From JAIVJN01 sp036732565 (GTDB lineage Bacteria; Acidobacteriota; Vicinamibacteria; Vicinamibacterales; UBA2999): a stretch of 56,785 bases of DNA. How positions within the stretch are numbered: the stretch's first letter is position 1; each line of letters starts with the position of its first letter. This document shows, piece after piece, positions 15,437-23,879 of this stretch. Position numbers and translations under genes: made by a program. The notes under the pieces are model-generated. The model saw nothing but the letters and a program-made list of their open reading frames with translations, had not been told where the DNA came from and made no database searches. The stretch spans positions 1 through 56,785 of the forward strand of contig DAINCF010000003.1 of NCBI GenBank assembly GCA_036732565.1, read 5' to 3'.

Positions 15437-16422
15437 AGGCTTTCCAGTATTTCCGCGCGCACGAAGTCGACGAGGCCGCGCGTGCGGTGGCGGAGCGCGA
15501 CGGTGCGATGTTCCTCGCCGGAGGGACCACGCTCGTCGATCTCATGAGGTGCGAGGTGCTGACGCCCGACACGGTGGTCAGCATTGGCCATCTGCCGTTG
15601 TCGACGATCGACGTCGGTGATGATGCCATCGTCGTCGGCGCCAACGTCCGGAACAGCGACCTGGCGTGGCATCAGACGGTTCGGCACTGGTTCCCAGTGC
15701 TGTCGGAGGCCGTCCTCTCGGGCGCGACCACGCAGCTGCGCAACATGGCGACGGTGGCCGGCAACATCATGCAGCGGACACGCTGCTCGTACTTCCGGGA
15801 TGTCCACGCCGCCTGCAATCGAAGACGTCCAGGCTCGGGATGTGACGCACTCGACGGCTTCAATCGCAGCCACGCCGTGCTCGGCGTGAGCGAGCACTGC
15901 ATCGCCACTCATCCATCGGACATGTGCGTGGCGATGATCATCCTCGATGCGGAGATCCATACGACGAAAGCGGACGGCACGAAGCGGACCATTCCGCTGC
16001 CCGCGTTTCACCGCACGCCAGGGGACACGCCGGACATGGAAACCGTCATCGAGCACGGCGAGCTGATCACCCATGTGGTCCTCCCGCGCCTGCCGATGGC
16101 GCAGCGGTCGTCCTATCTCAAGGTCAGGGACCGCGCCAGCTACGAGTTCGCGCTCGCATCCGCCGCGGTCGCCCTCGACCTGGACGGCGACACGATCCGT
16201 GACGCACGCCTGGGCCTGGGCGGCGTGGCGACGACGCCCTGGCGATGTCTCGACGCGGAGCGCAGCCTGGTCGGCAAGCCCGCGACCGACGATGTCTTCC
16301 GCGACGCCGCGGAGCTGGCGCTGGCGGAGGCCGTGGGCAGGCCGCACAACCAGTTCAAGATCGAGCTGGCGAAGCGCACGATCGTGCGCGCCCTCGGCAT
16401 CACAAGGGACCGCACCGTATGA
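15433..16422 (+). CDS. Molybdenum hydroxylase FAD subunit with extra [4Fe-4S] motif (PaoB-like)
   Basis: This 329-residue FAD subunit belongs to the xanthine dehydrogenase/aldehyde oxidase family. The FAD loops are visible as FLAGGTTLVDLM (27-38) and MATVAGNIMQ (105-114). An insertion then gives RTRCSYF, AACNRR, GSGCDA and EHCIAT, with C118, C128, C137 and C156. This matches the [4Fe-4S]-binding insertion of PaoB and of the 4-hydroxybenzoyl-CoA reductase beta subunit, and ordinary xanthine dehydrogenases lack it. The C-terminal CO dehydrogenase flavoprotein domain spans about 200-320. The gene overlaps both neighbours by 4 bp. Assignment to a PaoABC-like aldehyde oxidoreductase rests mainly on this insertion. 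Confidence 0.94.
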   Translation: MKAFQYFRAHEVDEAARAVAERDGAMFLAGGTTLVDLMRCEVLTPDTVVSIGHLPLSTIDVGDDAIVVGANVRNSDLAWHQTVRHWFPVLSEAVLSGATTQLRNMATVAGNIMQRTRCSYFRDVHAACNRRRPGSGCDALDGFNRSHAVLGVSEHCIATHPSDMCVAMIILDAEIHTTKADGTKRTIPLPAFHRTPGDTPDMETVIEHGELITHVVLPRLPMAQRSSYLKVRDRASYEFALASAAVALDLDGDTIRDARLGLGGVATTPWRCLDAERSLVGKPATDDVFRDAAELALAEAVGRPHNQFKIELAKRTIVRALGITRDRTV

Positions 16423-18641
16423 GCCCCACATCGTCCGTCACAACGATCGGCCCACCGGTCAGTCGTGTCGAGGGGCGCCTGAAAGTGATGGGCGCCGCGC
16501 CTTATCCGCTGGACGTCACGCTGCCGAATCTGGCGCACGCCGTTCTCGTCCAGAGCACCGTGACGAGCGGGCGAATCGTCGCCATGGCCCTCGACGCCGC
16601 GGAACGCGCGCCCGGTGTGTTGGCGGTCGTGACGCACGCCAATGCCCCGACCCTGGCCCTGGGACCGATGACCCCATTGGGTCCCTCGCCTCTTCCGCCT
16701 TTCCAGACCGACGAGGTCCTGTACTACGGCCAGCATGTGGCGCTCGTGGTCGCCGAGACGCTCGAACAGGCCCACGCGGCAGCGACCCTGATCGAGATCG
16801 GATACGAATCCACGACGCCGATTCTCTCGCTCGACGATCCGCGGACAAGCGAAGCGCCGCATCCGTGGATTCCCGACCAGCAGCGCGGTGATGTGGCGAG
16901 TGCTCTTGCGTCGGCCGACGTACGTGTCGACGCGACCTACGTCACGGCGGACAACACGCACAATCCGATCGGGCTGTTTGCGACCGTCGCGGCGTGGGAC
17001 GGGGACGTCCTGACACTGCACGACACCACGCAGTGGCCGCACGGTGTCAGGCTGACGCTGGCGCAGGCGTTCGGGATCGACGCGAGCAACGTTCGGGTGA
17101 TGACGCCCTACGTAGGCGGCGCGTTCGGTGCGGGCCTGCGGGTATGGCCGCATGTCACGCTGGCGGCGCTCGGCGCGCGCGTCACCAATCGTCCCGTGAA
17201 GCTCGTGCTGACGCGGGCGCAGATGTTCACGTCGCTGGGCCATCGTCCGCGCAGCATCCAACACCTGTCGATCGGCGCAACCAAGACGGGTCAGCTGGTG
17301 GCGCTCGACCACGAAGCGAGATCCCCGATCGCCATGGTCGATGAGTTCTTGAATGCGCTGACGCCTTCGACAGCGGAATCCTACGCGTGCCCGAACGTGG
17401 CGATACGCGATCGGCAGGTGCGGCTGAACGTCTCGCCGCCCAACTGGATGCGCGCCCCAGGGCATTCGGAAGGTCTCTTCGCCCTCGAGTCCGCGCTCGA
17501 CGAGCTGTCGTACATCGTCGGCGTCGACCCCGTCGAGTTGCGAGTCAGAAACCACGCCGGCGTCCATCCGCACGCAGGCCTTCCCTGGTCCAGCAACGCG
17601 TTGCTCGAGTGTTACCGGCAAGGGGCCGAGCGATTCGGGTGGTCAGCCCGCACCGCCGAGCCGCGCTCGATGCGCGATGGACGGCTGCTCGTGGGCTACG
17701 GCATGGCCCGGGCGGCACTGAGCGCCTATCAGACACCGTGCAAGGCGCGCGCATCCCTGTACCGCGACGGCACCGCGTTCATCCGAAGCGCCGCGACCGA
17801 CATCGGGTCCGGGACGTACACGGTGATGTCGATGCTCGCGGCCGACCGTTTGGGTGTTCCGCTCGAGCGTGTCCGATTCGGTCTCGGCGACAGCGCGATG
17901 CCCAACGCGCCCCAACAAGGGGGATCGGGGCTCACCCGCGCGCTGGGGAACGCCACGCACGACGCATGCGCCAGCCTGGTGCGGGCGTTCGTCGATCTCG
18001 TGAGCAGCGACGCGCGATCGCCGTTGCACGGCTGCGCGATCGAGACGGTGACCGTCCGCGACGGCGGCATCCAGCTCACGGTCGAACCGACTCGCTTCGA
18101 GACCTACGCGGCCATACTCGCCAGGCACGATCTCGACGAGCTCACCCGAGACGGAGAAAGCACGCCTCCCGGCCCGCATGAAACGAGCGTGCTGGCCCCT
18201 GCCGGTTCGTTCGCCGCCCACTTCGTCGAGGTCCGCGTAGATCCGGATCTCGGAACCGTGCGAGTGGCCAGGTTCGTCTCTGTCGTCGACGGCGGCCGCA
18301 TTCTCAACGAGAAGACCGCGCGGAGTCAGATAATCGGCGGCATCGTTGGTGGTATCGGTATGGCCCTCCTCGAGGAAACCGTGTCCGACCACACCGGCCG
18401 AGTCGTGAACGCGTCGCTCGGCGAGTACCTCGTCGCGGTCAACGCCGATGTGCCTGACATCGATGTGAGCTTCGTGGGAGGTCCCGATCCGATGACGGCG
18501 ATCGGGACGAAGGGAATCGGCGAGCTCGCGTTGATCGGCGTCGCCCCCGCCATCGCCAACGCCGTGTACCACGCGACCGGCCAGCGCGTTCGCACGCTGC
18601 CGATCTCGTTGGACCGCGTGCTGGGCCTCGCACACGCATGA
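16419..18641 (+). CDS. Molybdenum hydroxylase large catalytic subunit (PaoC/XdhC-domain type)
   Basis: This 740-residue subunit holds the molybdenum cofactor and the active site. The N-terminal hammerhead domain (about 15-130) includes VEGRLKVMGAAPYPLD. The cofactor-binding parts include YVGGAFGAGLR, WMRAPGHSEGLFALESALDE and GSGLTRALGNAT. The C-terminal GTKGIGELALIG motif gives the conserved active-site glutamate E702. Length matches PaoC (about 730) and is shorter than fused eukaryotic enzymes. The ATG at 16419 overlaps the previous TGA. No XdhC/PaoD-type maturation factor is in the window, so insertion of sulfurated cofactor must rely on a gene elsewhere. Substrate specificity is not readable. 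Confidence 0.95.
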   Translation: MSPTSSVTTIGPPVSRVEGRLKVMGAAPYPLDVTLPNLAHAVLVQSTVTSGRIVAMALDAAERAPGVLAVVTHANAPTLALGPMTPLGPSPLPPFQTDEVLYYGQHVALVVAETLEQAHAAATLIEIGYESTTPILSLDDPRTSEAPHPWIPDQQRGDVASALASADVRVDATYVTADNTHNPIGLFATVAAWDGDVLTLHDTTQWPHGVRLTLAQAFGIDASNVRVMTPYVGGAFGAGLRVWPHVTLAALGARVTNRPVKLVLTRAQMFTSLGHRPRSIQHLSIGATKTGQLVALDHEARSPIAMVDEFLNALTPSTAESYACPNVAIRDRQVRLNVSPPNWMRAPGHSEGLFALESALDELSYIVGVDPVELRVRNHAGVHPHAGLPWSSNALLECYRQGAERFGWSARTAEPRSMRDGRLLVGYGMARAALSAYQTPCKARASLYRDGTAFIRSAATDIGSGTYTVMSMLAADRLGVPLERVRFGLGDSAMPNAPQQGGSGLTRALGNATHDACASLVRAFVDLVSSDARSPLHGCAIETVTVRDGGIQLTVEPTRFETYAAILARHDLDELTRDGESTPPGPHETSVLAPAGSFAAHFVEVRVDPDLGTVRVARFVSVVDGGRILNEKTARSQIIGGIVGGIGMALLEETVSDHTGRVVNASLGEYLVAVNADVPDIDVSFVGGPDPMTAIGTKGIGELALIGVAPAIANAVYHATGQRVRTLPISLDRVLGLAHA

Positions 18642-18690
18642 CGCCGACGCTCGATATATTCACTGAGAGAACATCCGGAGGAGACCGCTC

Positions 18691-18876
18691 ATGATCGTTG
18701 TGCTCCAACTCGCCACCGGATTCATCGCGACGTTCGCCCTGTTGATGGTGCTGGCTGGTCTGCTCAGCATCTGGGGCGGTGTCGGTTCCGCTGAGCTGGC
18801 GCTCTTGTCGGTGCCCGCGGTCCTGTTCGGCGTGTGGGCGAGTCGCCGCGTCAGCAGCCTGTTCCGCTCCGCGTGA
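18691..18876 (+). CDS. Small membrane protein, 61 aa, two helices
   Basis: This 61-residue protein is almost entirely hydrophobic, with one helix near residues 3-27 and another near 32-48, and it ends with a positive RRVSSLFRSA tail. GGAGGAG lies 8 nt before the ATG at 18691. It follows the molybdenum hydroxylase operon by 49 bp and may be read through from it. I know no family; function is unknown. Confidence 0.65.
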   Translation: MIVVLQLATGFIATFALLMVLAGLLSIWGGVGSAELALLSVPAVLFGVWASRRVSSLFRSA

Positions 18877-18922
18877 GCTCCAGTTCCTGCCAGTGAGACA
18901 GCGAGTCCTCGTCAATGACAAG

Positions 18923-19396
18923 ATGCAGCGCGGCTATGTCTACTACCGCACCGAGCCGGTAGGCCGGAACTTCGCCCCGGGGTTCGCGCCGCAGCTGACG
19001 CCGAAGCAGATGCTGCAGCTCGGTGTATTCGGCGGCAAGTACATGACCGATTGCCGGGGCGAGTTTCCCGAGAGCTGGTTCACGCGCGCGAAGCTCTGCG
19101 CGGAGCGTCACGACGCACACCTCAATCTCTTCGGCGTCAACGCCTCGCAGTCGCTCGCCGTCTGGCGACGGAATGGCTGGATCCGGCCACAGGATCCGCG
19201 AGGCTGGTTCCAATGGTACTGCCGGTACTACATGGGTCGCAGGAGCGGAGATGATGCCCGGCAGATCCGCCGCTGGCGAGCGATCGCTCGACACGTCGCG
19301 GCCATCCGGCGTCACTGCGAGACGGGCAATCGCGAGTGCCGGCGTAAGCAGCGTCAAGCGGTGCTCCACTGGGCCTACGACAGCCGACGCATCTAG
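18923..19396 (+). CDS. Uncharacterised conserved protein rich in Trp/Tyr/His/Arg
   Basis: This roughly 157-residue protein has a distinctive composition. GYVYYRTEPVGRNF is followed by LTPKQMLQLGVFGGKYMTDC. Then come ESWFTRAKL, HLNLFGVNASQSL, a DPRGWFQWYCRYYMGRR core and a QAVLHWAYDSRRI end. It seems to be a conserved family of unknown function, cytoplasmic, with no signal peptide or membrane segment. The Arg/Lys-rich end (RRWRAIARHVAAIRRHC) could contact nucleic acid, but that is a guess. The start is uncertain: I used the ATG at 18923, while a GTG at 18893 would add ten residues. Neither has a good ribosome site. It overlaps no neighbour and ends 27 bp before the convergent beta-helix gene. 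Confidence 0.7.
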   Translation: MQRGYVYYRTEPVGRNFAPGFAPQLTPKQMLQLGVFGGKYMTDCRGEFPESWFTRAKLCAERHDAHLNLFGVNASQSLAVWRRNGWIRPQDPRGWFQWYCRYYMGRRSGDDARQIRRWRAIARHVAAIRRHCETGNRECRRKQRQAVLHWAYDSRRI

Positions 19397-19423
19397 CTAT
19401 CGCCTTGCCGCCCCGGTCGCGAA

Positions 19424-21082
19424 TCAGGGGACGATCGTAAAGGGCGTCACCTGTACAGGCGCGACCAGTGTGAGCGTGCCGGGCAGGGTGACCGCGGTCA
19501 GCCATGTGTAGCCGCCGGGCGGCGCCGCCGTCAGGGGAAAGACGAAAGGCGCCGAACCCGATGGCAACACGACATTGCGAGCGATGGGGACGACTCCCGA
19601 CACGAGGCGGCCGTCCAACTGCAGTGAGAGCCACGTGCCGCCGGCTTCCAACACTACGTAGGCATCTACGGGCGTCGGCAGGACTCCGCCAACGGCGCTG
19701 ACCGTGGCCACGAGCGTGTCGGATGCTCGGAAGGTCGACTGATTCAGCGTCACCGACAGCGCGCTGGGCGGCGGCGGAGCGGTCCCCCCGAACTCGAATG
19801 CGCCGCGATCCCAGACGCCGTCGGAGCCGCGAGCGACACCCGCCGCGTCGACATGATAAGGCGGTGGCAGAGCAGTCCCAGGGCTCGTCGCGGCCGCCAG
19901 GCGCACGTCGGCGTTGGTCCAGTTCACGAATGGGTTGGTGACCGTCACCTGCTTGTTGGAATCCGGATCCGACGTCGTGGTGCTCGCGTACATGTTGTGC
20001 GACCACGTGAGGTTGGTCACGTTCGCCGTCCGGTGCACCGTGGTCTCGACGCCGTACCAGAGGTTATTCTGCACGCGCATGGAATCGGCACATGCGCCGT
20101 CGAAGCCCACGAAGCCGCTCGACACGTTGACGATCGTGTTGTTGTAGAAGTGGAAGTCTCCGACATGTCGGTGGTCGAAGACGTAGACGATCCCGCCGCC
20201 GGTACCGGACGGCGATCCGCTGCGACGCAGGAACACGTTTCCGTAGACGTACCAATCGCGCTGCACCGTGCCGCCACACCCCGGATGACCGCCCGTCGGC
20301 GTGCCGATGAACGCCGTGCCCTCGATGTCCTCCATCACACTGTGCCTCAGGATCAAGCCGCTGCTACCCTCGGGCGCGGCAATGCCTTCGGCATGCTGAG
20401 CGGGGCTGCTGTGGTTCCGCGCAATCCACGTGTATTCAATCGTCACGTTGGTCGTGCGGAACAGGTGGAGGTTGCTCTCGCCCTGATCGTGGACGTATGA
20501 GGAAGAGATCGTCACGTTGGACGAGCCGAGCGCGGTGATGAAGCCCCGATCGTTGTGCACGTCGGTGCGGTCGCCGGTGCCGCGAATCTCCACATAGCGC
20601 ACCGTGATGTGGCTGACGGCGAGCTCGAAGGGAATGCCCACTTCGACGCCATAGCTGCCGCCGGCCTGGGACACATCGATGGTGAAGCCGTATCCGCTGC
20701 GCCAGTCGACGTTTCGGGTCTGGCCATCGACGACGATGTAGCTCGTGCGGAAATGGAAGGTGCCCGTGAACACCGCGGGATTGGCGTACGCCGGCTGCCA
20801 GCCGGATCCAGTACCGTGGTCAGCTGCGGTGGCCTTCTTGATCGTGATCGGTAGCGTCCCTGAGACGGCATCGTCGAACGTGTACCCGCCGTACGAGCCC
20901 GCGGCGACGTAGTACGTCGCTCCGCGCACGAGCGTCGCTGGCAGGGAAGAGTACGCGTCGGTCCAGTTCGAGCCCGCACCAGCCGCGCCCTGACGTACGT
21001 AGTACGTCTGGGCCTGGGCGCTTGCCGCGCCGAACATGCCGATCGCCAGCACCAACGCGAGACGTGCCGGGCCAATCATCAT
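19424..21082 (-). CDS. Secreted right-handed parallel beta-helix protein
   Basis: This 552-residue extracytoplasmic protein has a signal peptide (about 1-24, ending ASAQAQ). The first domain (25 to about 430) is a beta-helix with repeating coils such as ITVRYVEIRG, GSSNVTISSSYVHDQG, TTNVTIEYTWIARNH and YVYGNVFLRRSG. This fold is shared by polysaccharide lyases and hydrolases such as pectate lyases. A C-terminal beta-sandwich (about 445-552) follows a short PPPP linker. No catalytic triad can be fixed. It could act on polysaccharide or be a surface scaffold. Its ATGATG start overlaps the TGA of the Tat-exported amidohydrolase gene, so the two are translationally coupled. It resembles the beta-helix protein at 25506-27443 in plan but not closely in sequence. 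Confidence 0.88.
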   Translation of the reverse strand: MMIGPARLALVLAIGMFGAASAQAQTYYVRQGAAGAGSNWTDAYSSLPATLVRGATYYVAAGSYGGYTFDDAVSGTLPITIKKATAADHGTGSGWQPAYANPAVFTGTFHFRTSYIVVDGQTRNVDWRSGYGFTIDVSQAGGSYGVEVGIPFELAVSHITVRYVEIRGTGDRTDVHNDRGFITALGSSNVTISSSYVHDQGESNLHLFRTTNVTIEYTWIARNHSSPAQHAEGIAAPEGSSGLILRHSVMEDIEGTAFIGTPTGGHPGCGGTVQRDWYVYGNVFLRRSGSPSGTGGGIVYVFDHRHVGDFHFYNNTIVNVSSGFVGFDGACADSMRVQNNLWYGVETTVHRTANVTNLTWSHNMYASTTTSDPDSNKQVTVTNPFVNWTNADVRLAAATSPGTALPPPYHVDAAGVARGSDGVWDRGAFEFGGTAPPPPSALSVTLNQSTFRASDTLVATVSAVGGVLPTPVDAYVVLEAGGTWLSLQLDGRLVSGVVPIARNVVLPSGSAPFVFPLTAAPPGGYTWLTAVTLPGTLTLVAPVQVTPFTIVP

Positions 21083-22617
21083 CGCTGCCGAGGGCGGCCG
21101 GGGATCGCGATTGGACCTGCCGCCTGCACCTGCGACCAAATCCGTCGCCCGACTTTGTCGGCCTCGGCGATGACGCTGCCCTCGTCCAGGGTGAGCACCT
21201 TGTGGTGGCGCATGACGAACTGACCGTCGATCATGACCGACTCGATGTCGGAGGGTTGACCGTTGTGGATCCACGCGGACACGATGCGTCCCGCCGGTAC
21301 CAGGTGAGCGCGTAGCGTGTCCAGGACGAGAATGTCTGCTTTCTTCCCGACCTCGAGCGACCCCACCAGCTTCGCTTGATTCACGGCGCGCGCGCCGCCG
21401 AGCGTGGCGTCTTCGAGCATGTCCTCAGGCTGCGGCCGAACGCCGGGGAACGGATCGTCGCGCCGAATGCGTTCGGTCAGGAGCGCGATCCGCATCACCT
21501 CGAACAGGTCGTTGGTGTTGTTGTCGGTGCCGTTCGCGATCGGACAGCCGGCCGCGCGTAGCGCCGGAATGGGCGGAATCACGCCTCGATTCGCCGCCAT
21601 CCCGGCCTGATGCGACACGATGGTGCCGGACTTGCCCAGCAGCGCGATGTCCGCGTCATCGACGTACCGGCAATGCGCCGCGAACAGCCGGGGACCGAGG
21701 AAGCCGTGCTTCGCGAGGAACGCCGGCGGACTCATGCCATGGTGTTTCTTCATGAAATCGACTTCGGCGCGGCTCTGGGACAGGTGAATCGTGTACCCGA
21801 GATCGTGTTTCTCCGCGAACGCGCGAACGGCCCGCAGCAACTCGGGCGAAGCGGTTTCCGCGAGCGCCGCTGCCGGGAACACGCTGATCCGTCCCTGATT
21901 CGACCCGTGCCACTTGCTGAACAAGTCGGTGATGCGCTGCAAACCCTCGTCACGCAGCTTGGCCGAGAAGGTGGGCGCGACGCTCTTGGCGAGCCCTTCC
22001 GGTGACATCGGTCCCGCGACGTTCTCGCTGTCGCGAACGGACTCGGCGAACACGCAGCGCAGGCCCGTCCGCGCCAACGCCGCCGCGTGCCGCATGATGC
22101 CCCCGGAGTTCTCCACCATCGTTGTCGTTCCGGTGCGTATCGCCTCCAGGGCCCCGATGGTGACCATCAGCGTCGCTTCTTCGCCTTGCAGGAGGCTGTT
22201 GGGCTGAACGGCAAGGCGCGCGCTGTTAGGGAATCCGAAGTCCTCGTTGAAGCCACGCGCGAGGGTCGCCGCGAGATGGGCGTGGCAGTTGATCAGGCCG
22301 GGGAAGAGCGCTTTCCCTCGTCCGTCATAGACATCGGCCGTGGGATAGCCCTTGATCACCTGATCGTTCGGTCCAATAGCGGCGATCTTGTCGCCTTCGA
22401 CCGCGAGCGCGACGTCGTTTCTGACAGCGTCGAGGGTCACGACAGTTGTATGAAAGAAGACGACGGGCCGATTCGGCGCGGGCTGGGCCTCGACACCGCT
22501 CTGCTCGAGCAGCAGAGCCGCGGCGCCGACGCCGGCGCCAGCCAGCAGCTCGCGCCGGGTAAGGTCCCCCGCAGGGCGGGGAGACCGTGACGAGGACGAT
22601 CGATGGGTGGTCGGCAT
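21079..22617 (-). CDS. Tat-exported amidohydrolase (cytosine deaminase/TRZ-ATZ type)
   Basis: This 512-residue protein is a metal-dependent amidohydrolase of the subtype III group, which contains cytosine deaminase, SAH deaminase and atrazine chlorohydrolase. Metal ligands are visible: HxH in GLINCHAHL, H in TIHLSQ, H in FAAHCRY and D in ANGTDNNTND. The N-terminus has a twin-arginine signal (DLTRRELLAGAGVGAAALL, R21-R22), unusual for a family that is mostly cytoplasmic. The ATG at 22617 gives the full Tat n-region; 15 further codons upstream have no support. A -10-like TACCAT lies 7 nt before the ATG. Coupling to the beta-helix gene suggests deamination or hydrolysis of an extracellular substrate. 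Confidence 0.92.
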   Translation of the reverse strand: MPTTHRSSSSRSPRPAGDLTRRELLAGAGVGAAALLLEQSGVEAQPAPNRPVVFFHTTVVTLDAVRNDVALAVEGDKIAAIGPNDQVIKGYPTADVYDGRGKALFPGLINCHAHLAATLARGFNEDFGFPNSARLAVQPNSLLQGEEATLMVTIGALEAIRTGTTTMVENSGGIMRHAAALARTGLRCVFAESVRDSENVAGPMSPEGLAKSVAPTFSAKLRDEGLQRITDLFSKWHGSNQGRISVFPAAALAETASPELLRAVRAFAEKHDLGYTIHLSQSRAEVDFMKKHHGMSPPAFLAKHGFLGPRLFAAHCRYVDDADIALLGKSGTIVSHQAGMAANRGVIPPIPALRAAGCPIANGTDNNTNDLFEVMRIALLTERIRRDDPFPGVRPQPEDMLEDATLGGARAVNQAKLVGSLEVGKKADILVLDTLRAHLVPAGRIVSAWIHNGQPSDIESVMIDGQFVMRHHKVLTLDEGSVIAEADKVGRRIWSQVQAAGPIAIPGRPRQR

Positions 22618-22624
22618 GGCGCGT

Positions 22625-22630
22625 ATGGTA
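22625..22630 (-). promoter_or_regulatory. -10-like hexamer TACCAT before the amidohydrolase gene
   Basis: On the minus strand TACCAT ends 7 nt before the ATG at 22617, with no ribosome site between them, as in the other putative leaderless starts of this window. Confidence 0.35.
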
Positions 22631-22726
22631 GCGCTGACGCGGCCTTCGGGTGTCGATCTCAAAGCCCCACGTTCGACGTGACAGTAGGGAGCGCCTGTCG
22701 AGACTTCGCCCTCTGGAGACTGACGT

Positions 22727-23674
22727 ATGAAGGCCAGATTGACCGGTTACATCGCTGTCGTACCGATGCTTATCGCCACATCGCTCGTTCCGGCACACGT
22801 CGAGACGGCGGTCGTGCCAACCGCGACTGCTCAGTCCACGCCCGTGAAGAGCGGCCATATCGAGGCCAACGGCATCAACTACTACTATGAGATTCACGGC
22901 AAGGGCGAGCCGCTGCTGCTGCTGCACGGCGGCCTCGGCTCCACTCAGATGTTCGGGCCCCTGCTGCCCATCCTGGCAGAACACCGGCAGGTGATCGGCG
23001 TGGACTTGCAGGGGCACGGCCGCACCGCGCTCGGCGATCGCGACATCAGGCTGAGCGACATCGGCGACGACATGTTCACGGTCCTCAAGGCGCTCGGCCA
23101 CTCACACGTGGACGTGCTGGGGTACTCGTTTGGCGGCGGTGTCGGCTTGCGCCTGGCCGTCCAACATCCGCAGATGGTTCGCCGTCTGGTGGTGGCATCC
23201 GCGCCGTTCGCGCAGAACGGTTTCTTTCCGGAGATGCTGCCGCAGCAGGCATCGGTCAGCGGACAGATGGCGGACGCGATGAAAGACACGCCGATGTACA
23301 CGTCCTACGCGGCGGTGGCGCCAAAGCCAGACGAGTTCCCGAAGCTGCTGGACAAGATGGGCGCGATGATGCGTCAGCCCTACAACTGGGCCGAGGACGT
23401 GAAGATGCTGTCGATGCCGGTGATGCTCGTCTACGGCGACAGCGACATGGTCCGCCCCGAGCACATCGTCGAGTTCTATCAGCTGCTCGGCGGCGGCCTC
23501 AAGGATGCCGGCTGGATGCGCGAGCACATGTCGAAGAACCGGCTCGCGATTCTGCCGGACGTGACACACTACGAGCTCTTTCTCACGCCGCAGCTGGCCA
23601 CGACCGTGTTGCCGTTTCTCGACGGCAAGAGCGGCGCGAAGAGCTGGGACGCGCCTGCGAAGAAGAAGGAGTAG
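22727..23674 (+). CDS. Exported alpha/beta-hydrolase
   Basis: This 315-residue hydrolase has an N-terminal signal-like segment (about 1-36, ending TATAQS). Its alpha/beta fold carries LLLLHGGLGST as the oxyanion loop and LGYSFGGGVG with nucleophile S134. LVYGDSDMVRPEH supplies the acid and LPDVTHYELF the histidine. All three triad members are present. The substrate is unknown; such enzymes act as esterases, lactonases or C-C hydrolases. The start has only weak ribosome-site support. It is divergent from the amidohydrolase gene, and a truncated SnoaL-like fragment follows immediately. Confidence 0.9.
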   Translation: MKARLTGYIAVVPMLIATSLVPAHVETAVVPTATAQSTPVKSGHIEANGINYYYEIHGKGEPLLLLHGGLGSTQMFGPLLPILAEHRQVIGVDLQGHGRTALGDRDIRLSDIGDDMFTVLKALGHSHVDVLGYSFGGGVGLRLAVQHPQMVRRLVVASAPFAQNGFFPEMLPQQASVSGQMADAMKDTPMYTSYAAVAPKPDEFPKLLDKMGAMMRQPYNWAEDVKMLSMPVMLVYGDSDMVRPEHIVEFYQLLGGGLKDAGWMREHMSKNRLAILPDVTHYELFLTPQLATTVLPFLDGKSGAKSWDAPAKKKE

Positions 23675-23684
23675 CGTGACGACC

Positions 23685-23870
23685 ATGCAGAAGGACGAAG
23701 CCGAAGTTCGAGTGCTGATCGAGCGTTGGGCGACGGCGGTGCACGCCGGCAACATCGAGGGGGTGCTCGCCGATCACGCTGACGACATCGTGATGTTCGA
23801 CGTGCCCACACCCGACAACGGCGACGTGTGCGACGACTGGTGGCGAGCGGGCTGGCGCACAACGGCGTAG
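23685..23870 (+). pseudogene. Truncated SnoaL/DUF4440-like fragment
   Basis: The 61-codon reading frame starts MQKDEAEVRVLIERWATAVH and continues to MFDVPTPDNG. That matches only the first third of the SgcJ/EcaC-type NTF2-like proteins, which run to about 125-150 residues. After DVPTP the sequence (CDDWWRAGWRTTA) no longer resembles the family and stops. The ATG at 23685 lies 10 bp after the hydrolase stop, so it was probably once cotranscribed. I read it as a deletion remnant; a functional short peptide is less likely. Confidence 0.5.
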
Positions 23871-23879
23871 GCTGTGCGC

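Noticed and set aside
16140..17621. 493-codon open frame on the minus strand opposite the molybdenum hydroxylase large subunit
   Set aside because: It is a GC-rich shadow of a gene with complete active-site motifs; its translation is Arg/His-rich without domains or a ribosome site.
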